Shown here one piece after another: positions 62,942-64,000 of a stretch of DNA of 64,000 nt. The notes below the pieces were generated by a model. That model was not told the origin of the DNA, did no database searches, and was given only the letters and a program-made list of their open reading frames with translations. Position numbers and translations under genes: made by a program. Position 1 is the stretch's first letter, and each line of letters opens with the position of its first letter. The DNA comes from Candidatus Paracaedibacter symbiosus (GTDB lineage: Bacteria > Pseudomonadota > Alphaproteobacteria > Paracaedibacterales > Paracaedibacteraceae): NCBI RefSeq assembly GCF_000757605.1, contig NZ_JQAK01000001.1:1017817-1081816 (forward strand), read 5' to 3'.

Positions 62942-63876
62942 TGTTATACTCAAAAGACCTGAAGAAATCGGTTTTTAGCTGGACATCTTTGAGCTCCTTA
63001 AAGAGAGGCCAGCTAGTCGTGTCGCGCCAAAACAGAAGTTGCCTCAAATCTGCTGGCCATAATTCCCTTTTTTCAGATGTTTTGAGTATAGATAAACTTT
63101 TTATCGGTTTTTTGTTGTTTTCCCGCCTGGCTATGGCGGAGTCAAATTTAGATGATGAAATGGGGGAAAATGTCGAAGGTGATGCTCGTGCTATTGAGCA
63201 CGCCGTGCCTAACTCCCCCCCAGCGTCTCAGCCTTCCTTTTCTATGGAGACTATCCAAGAAGCTTTGAAAACTGAAGTTGACAAAATTATGCAGATTTCC
63301 AATGAGTATGAAATTAATCTTTCGACTCAAAATATCAATCTGTCCAAAGAAAACACTGAAGATACACTTCAGATTCGTAATTTAAGCTTTGAACCAGGAA
63401 CATACCATTTCCATGGGCTTTTGAACACCACCTCTGGTCAAGGAGTCCATCCGGATATCCAGATTCGCGGTTCGCTGCAACTGATATTAGAGATCCCAGT
63501 TGTTTCATGCATAATTCAACCCGAAGAAGAAATTACCGAGGCAAATATTACCTGGCAAAAAATGCCCCTGGCCAAAGTAGGCCAAGGTATTGTTCAACGT
63601 AAAGACGATTTGGTGGGTAAAACCCCCAGAAATCAACCCATTAAACCAGGAATTCTGATTAGAACAAGCGATCTAAAATCCCCAGTGCTCATCAAGAAAA
63701 AAGATACAGTGATGATTGTTTACCGGGATGAGGGAATCAGCCTATCGAGTACTGGCGAAGCACTTCAAGAGGGAGCTAAAGGGGATCTTATTAATATTCT
63801 GATGCTTAACTCAAAAAAGCAGATCCAAGCGCGGGTTAAGGATAAAGGACAAGCTGAAATACAGGTGATAGAATAA
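62941..63876 (+). CDS. flgA: Flagellar P-ring formation chaperone FlgA, with unusual N-terminal extension
   Basis: FlgA is a periplasmic chaperone for assembly of the FlgI P-ring. The C-terminal SAF/ChapFlgA part is clear: IPVVSCIIQPEEEITEANITWQKMPLAKV, GKTPRNQPIKPGILIRTSDLKSP, KKKDTVMIVYRDEGISLSSTGEALQEGAKGDLINILML. The likely signal segment (KLFIGFLLFSRLAMA^ES) lies unusually far in, after about 55 residues. These come from a dispersed repeat (KDLKKSV...SLKRG), similar to the start of BtuB in this window. The ATG overlaps the flgG stop. A TTG nearer the signal segment has no good ribosome site. The stretch 62950-63068 is described separately. Confidence 0.92.
   Translation: MLYSKDLKKSVFSWTSLSSLKRGQLVVSRQNRSCLKSAGHNSLFSDVLSIDKLFIGFLLFSRLAMAESNLDDEMGENVEGDARAIEHAVPNSPPASQPSFSMETIQEALKTEVDKIMQISNEYEINLSTQNINLSKENTEDTLQIRNLSFEPGTYHFHGLLNTTSGQGVHPDIQIRGSLQLILEIPVVSCIIQPEEEITEANITWQKMPLAKVGQGIVQRKDDLVGKTPRNQPIKPGILIRTSDLKSPVLIKKKDTVMIVYRDEGISLSSTGEALQEGAKGDLINILMLNSKKQIQARVKDKGQAEIQVIE
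62950..63068 (+). repeat. Dispersed repeat module, copy inside the flgA 5' coding region
   Basis: It aligns with 19180-19310 (btuB, minus): AAAGACCTGAAGAAATCGG against AAACACTTAAAAAAGTCGG, the block CCTTAAAGAGAG, CGCGCCAAAACAGAAGTTGC against CACGCCAAAATAAAAGCCGC, and GCCTCAAATCTGCTGGCCAT against GCTTCAAATCTACTCGCCAT. The frame is shared at SLKR and then shifts by one base between the two genes. Confidence 0.75.
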
Positions 63877-63878
63877 CC

Positions 63879-64000
63879 ATGAAAAAAACCACTCTACCTA
63901 TTCTGACAATGATTCTCTCAGGCTGTGCGCTCTCTGGATGTAGCGGCAGCTTGGTTGCCCGGATGACCAATGTAGGTGATCCGCCAGACATGAGTCAGAC
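63879..64000 (+). CDS. flgH: Flagellar L-ring protein FlgH, 5' end only
   Basis: The ATG at 63879 starts MKKTTLPILTMILSGCALSG, a lipoprotein signal with lipobox LSGC, followed by CSGSLVARMTNVGDPPDMSQ. The PPxMS pattern is typical of FlgH, the outer-membrane L-ring subunit, and the gene order flgA-flgH is usual in alphaproteobacteria. It starts two bases after the flgA stop and runs off the window. Confidence 0.9.
   Translation, partial: MKKTTLPILTMILSGCALSGCSGSLVARMTNVGDPPDMSQ

Noticed and set aside
1-64000. tRNA, rRNA, integrase or transposase genes
   Set aside because: I looked for T-arm motifs, rRNA segments and recombinase proteins and saw none; a covariance search would be needed to exclude a missed tRNA completely.

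Overview
The window is a chromosomal segment of an alphaproteobacterium. The best fit by gene content is a Holosporales-type host-associated lineage such as Paracaedibacter or Odyssella relatives. This placement is inferred from protein families, not from a marker search: an alpha-type RpoH next to an RluD-type synthase, FliX (known only from alphaproteobacteria), the TilS-FtsH-GlmM and RpmH-RnpA-YidD-YidC-EngB-DapDE blocks, and a DUF2608 protein. No rRNA, tRNA, CRISPR array, transposase or phage gene was found. The DNA is AT-rich, with many short poly-A/T runs.

Layout: 1-1566 holds biotin genes (bioA cut by the window edge, bioD). 1628-7705 has a broken secreted protein, trmN6, ispB, rpoH, rluD and a small Lys-rich secreted protein. 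7819-11343 is the operon glyA-nrdR-uup. 11443-14362 has an MFS exporter and mlaC/mlaA for outer-membrane lipid traffic. 14711-16672 encodes a large unknown exported protein. 16795-19590 is a vitamin B12 uptake unit: a cobalamin riboswitch, a btuB-type receptor and an overlapping TonB. 19792-25564 covers ribosome/RNase P, membrane insertion and lysine/peptidoglycan precursors. 25719-29961 has transporters, small exported proteins and fliX. 30123-36529 has prfB with its programmed frameshift, mrcA and rne. 36702-43690 is rich in envelope proteins. 43735-48398 is tilS-ftsH-glmM. 48635-59541 holds an outer-membrane protein, zapE, ALDH7, an EAL protein, pdxH, a cation exporter, rsmB, a YmdB-type phosphoesterase and a SPOR-tailed DD-carboxypeptidase. 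59654-61286 is a decaying patch (broken ORFs and a fabF remnant). 61364-64000 is a flagellar operon flgF-flgG-flgA-flgH, cut by the window edge.

Two patterns stand out. First, four genes, including the essential rnpA, are interrupted at five A/T runs of 7-8 bases, and each is restored by exactly one extra base in the run. The cause is either systematic homopolymer miscalling or slippage-tolerant decay. Second, a degenerate family of interspersed repeats lies at gene ends and in spacers. One module of it is translated inside the N-terminal, signal-peptide-proximal coding sequence of two unrelated exported proteins, BtuB and FlgA. This recalls the coding-sequence-invading palindromic elements of Rickettsia.

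The genome looks moderately reduced: several conserved alpha gene strings lack their usual biosynthetic members (no ribD after nrdR, no argB between engB and dapD). It keeps flagella, B12 scavenging, biotin synthesis and full envelope maintenance.
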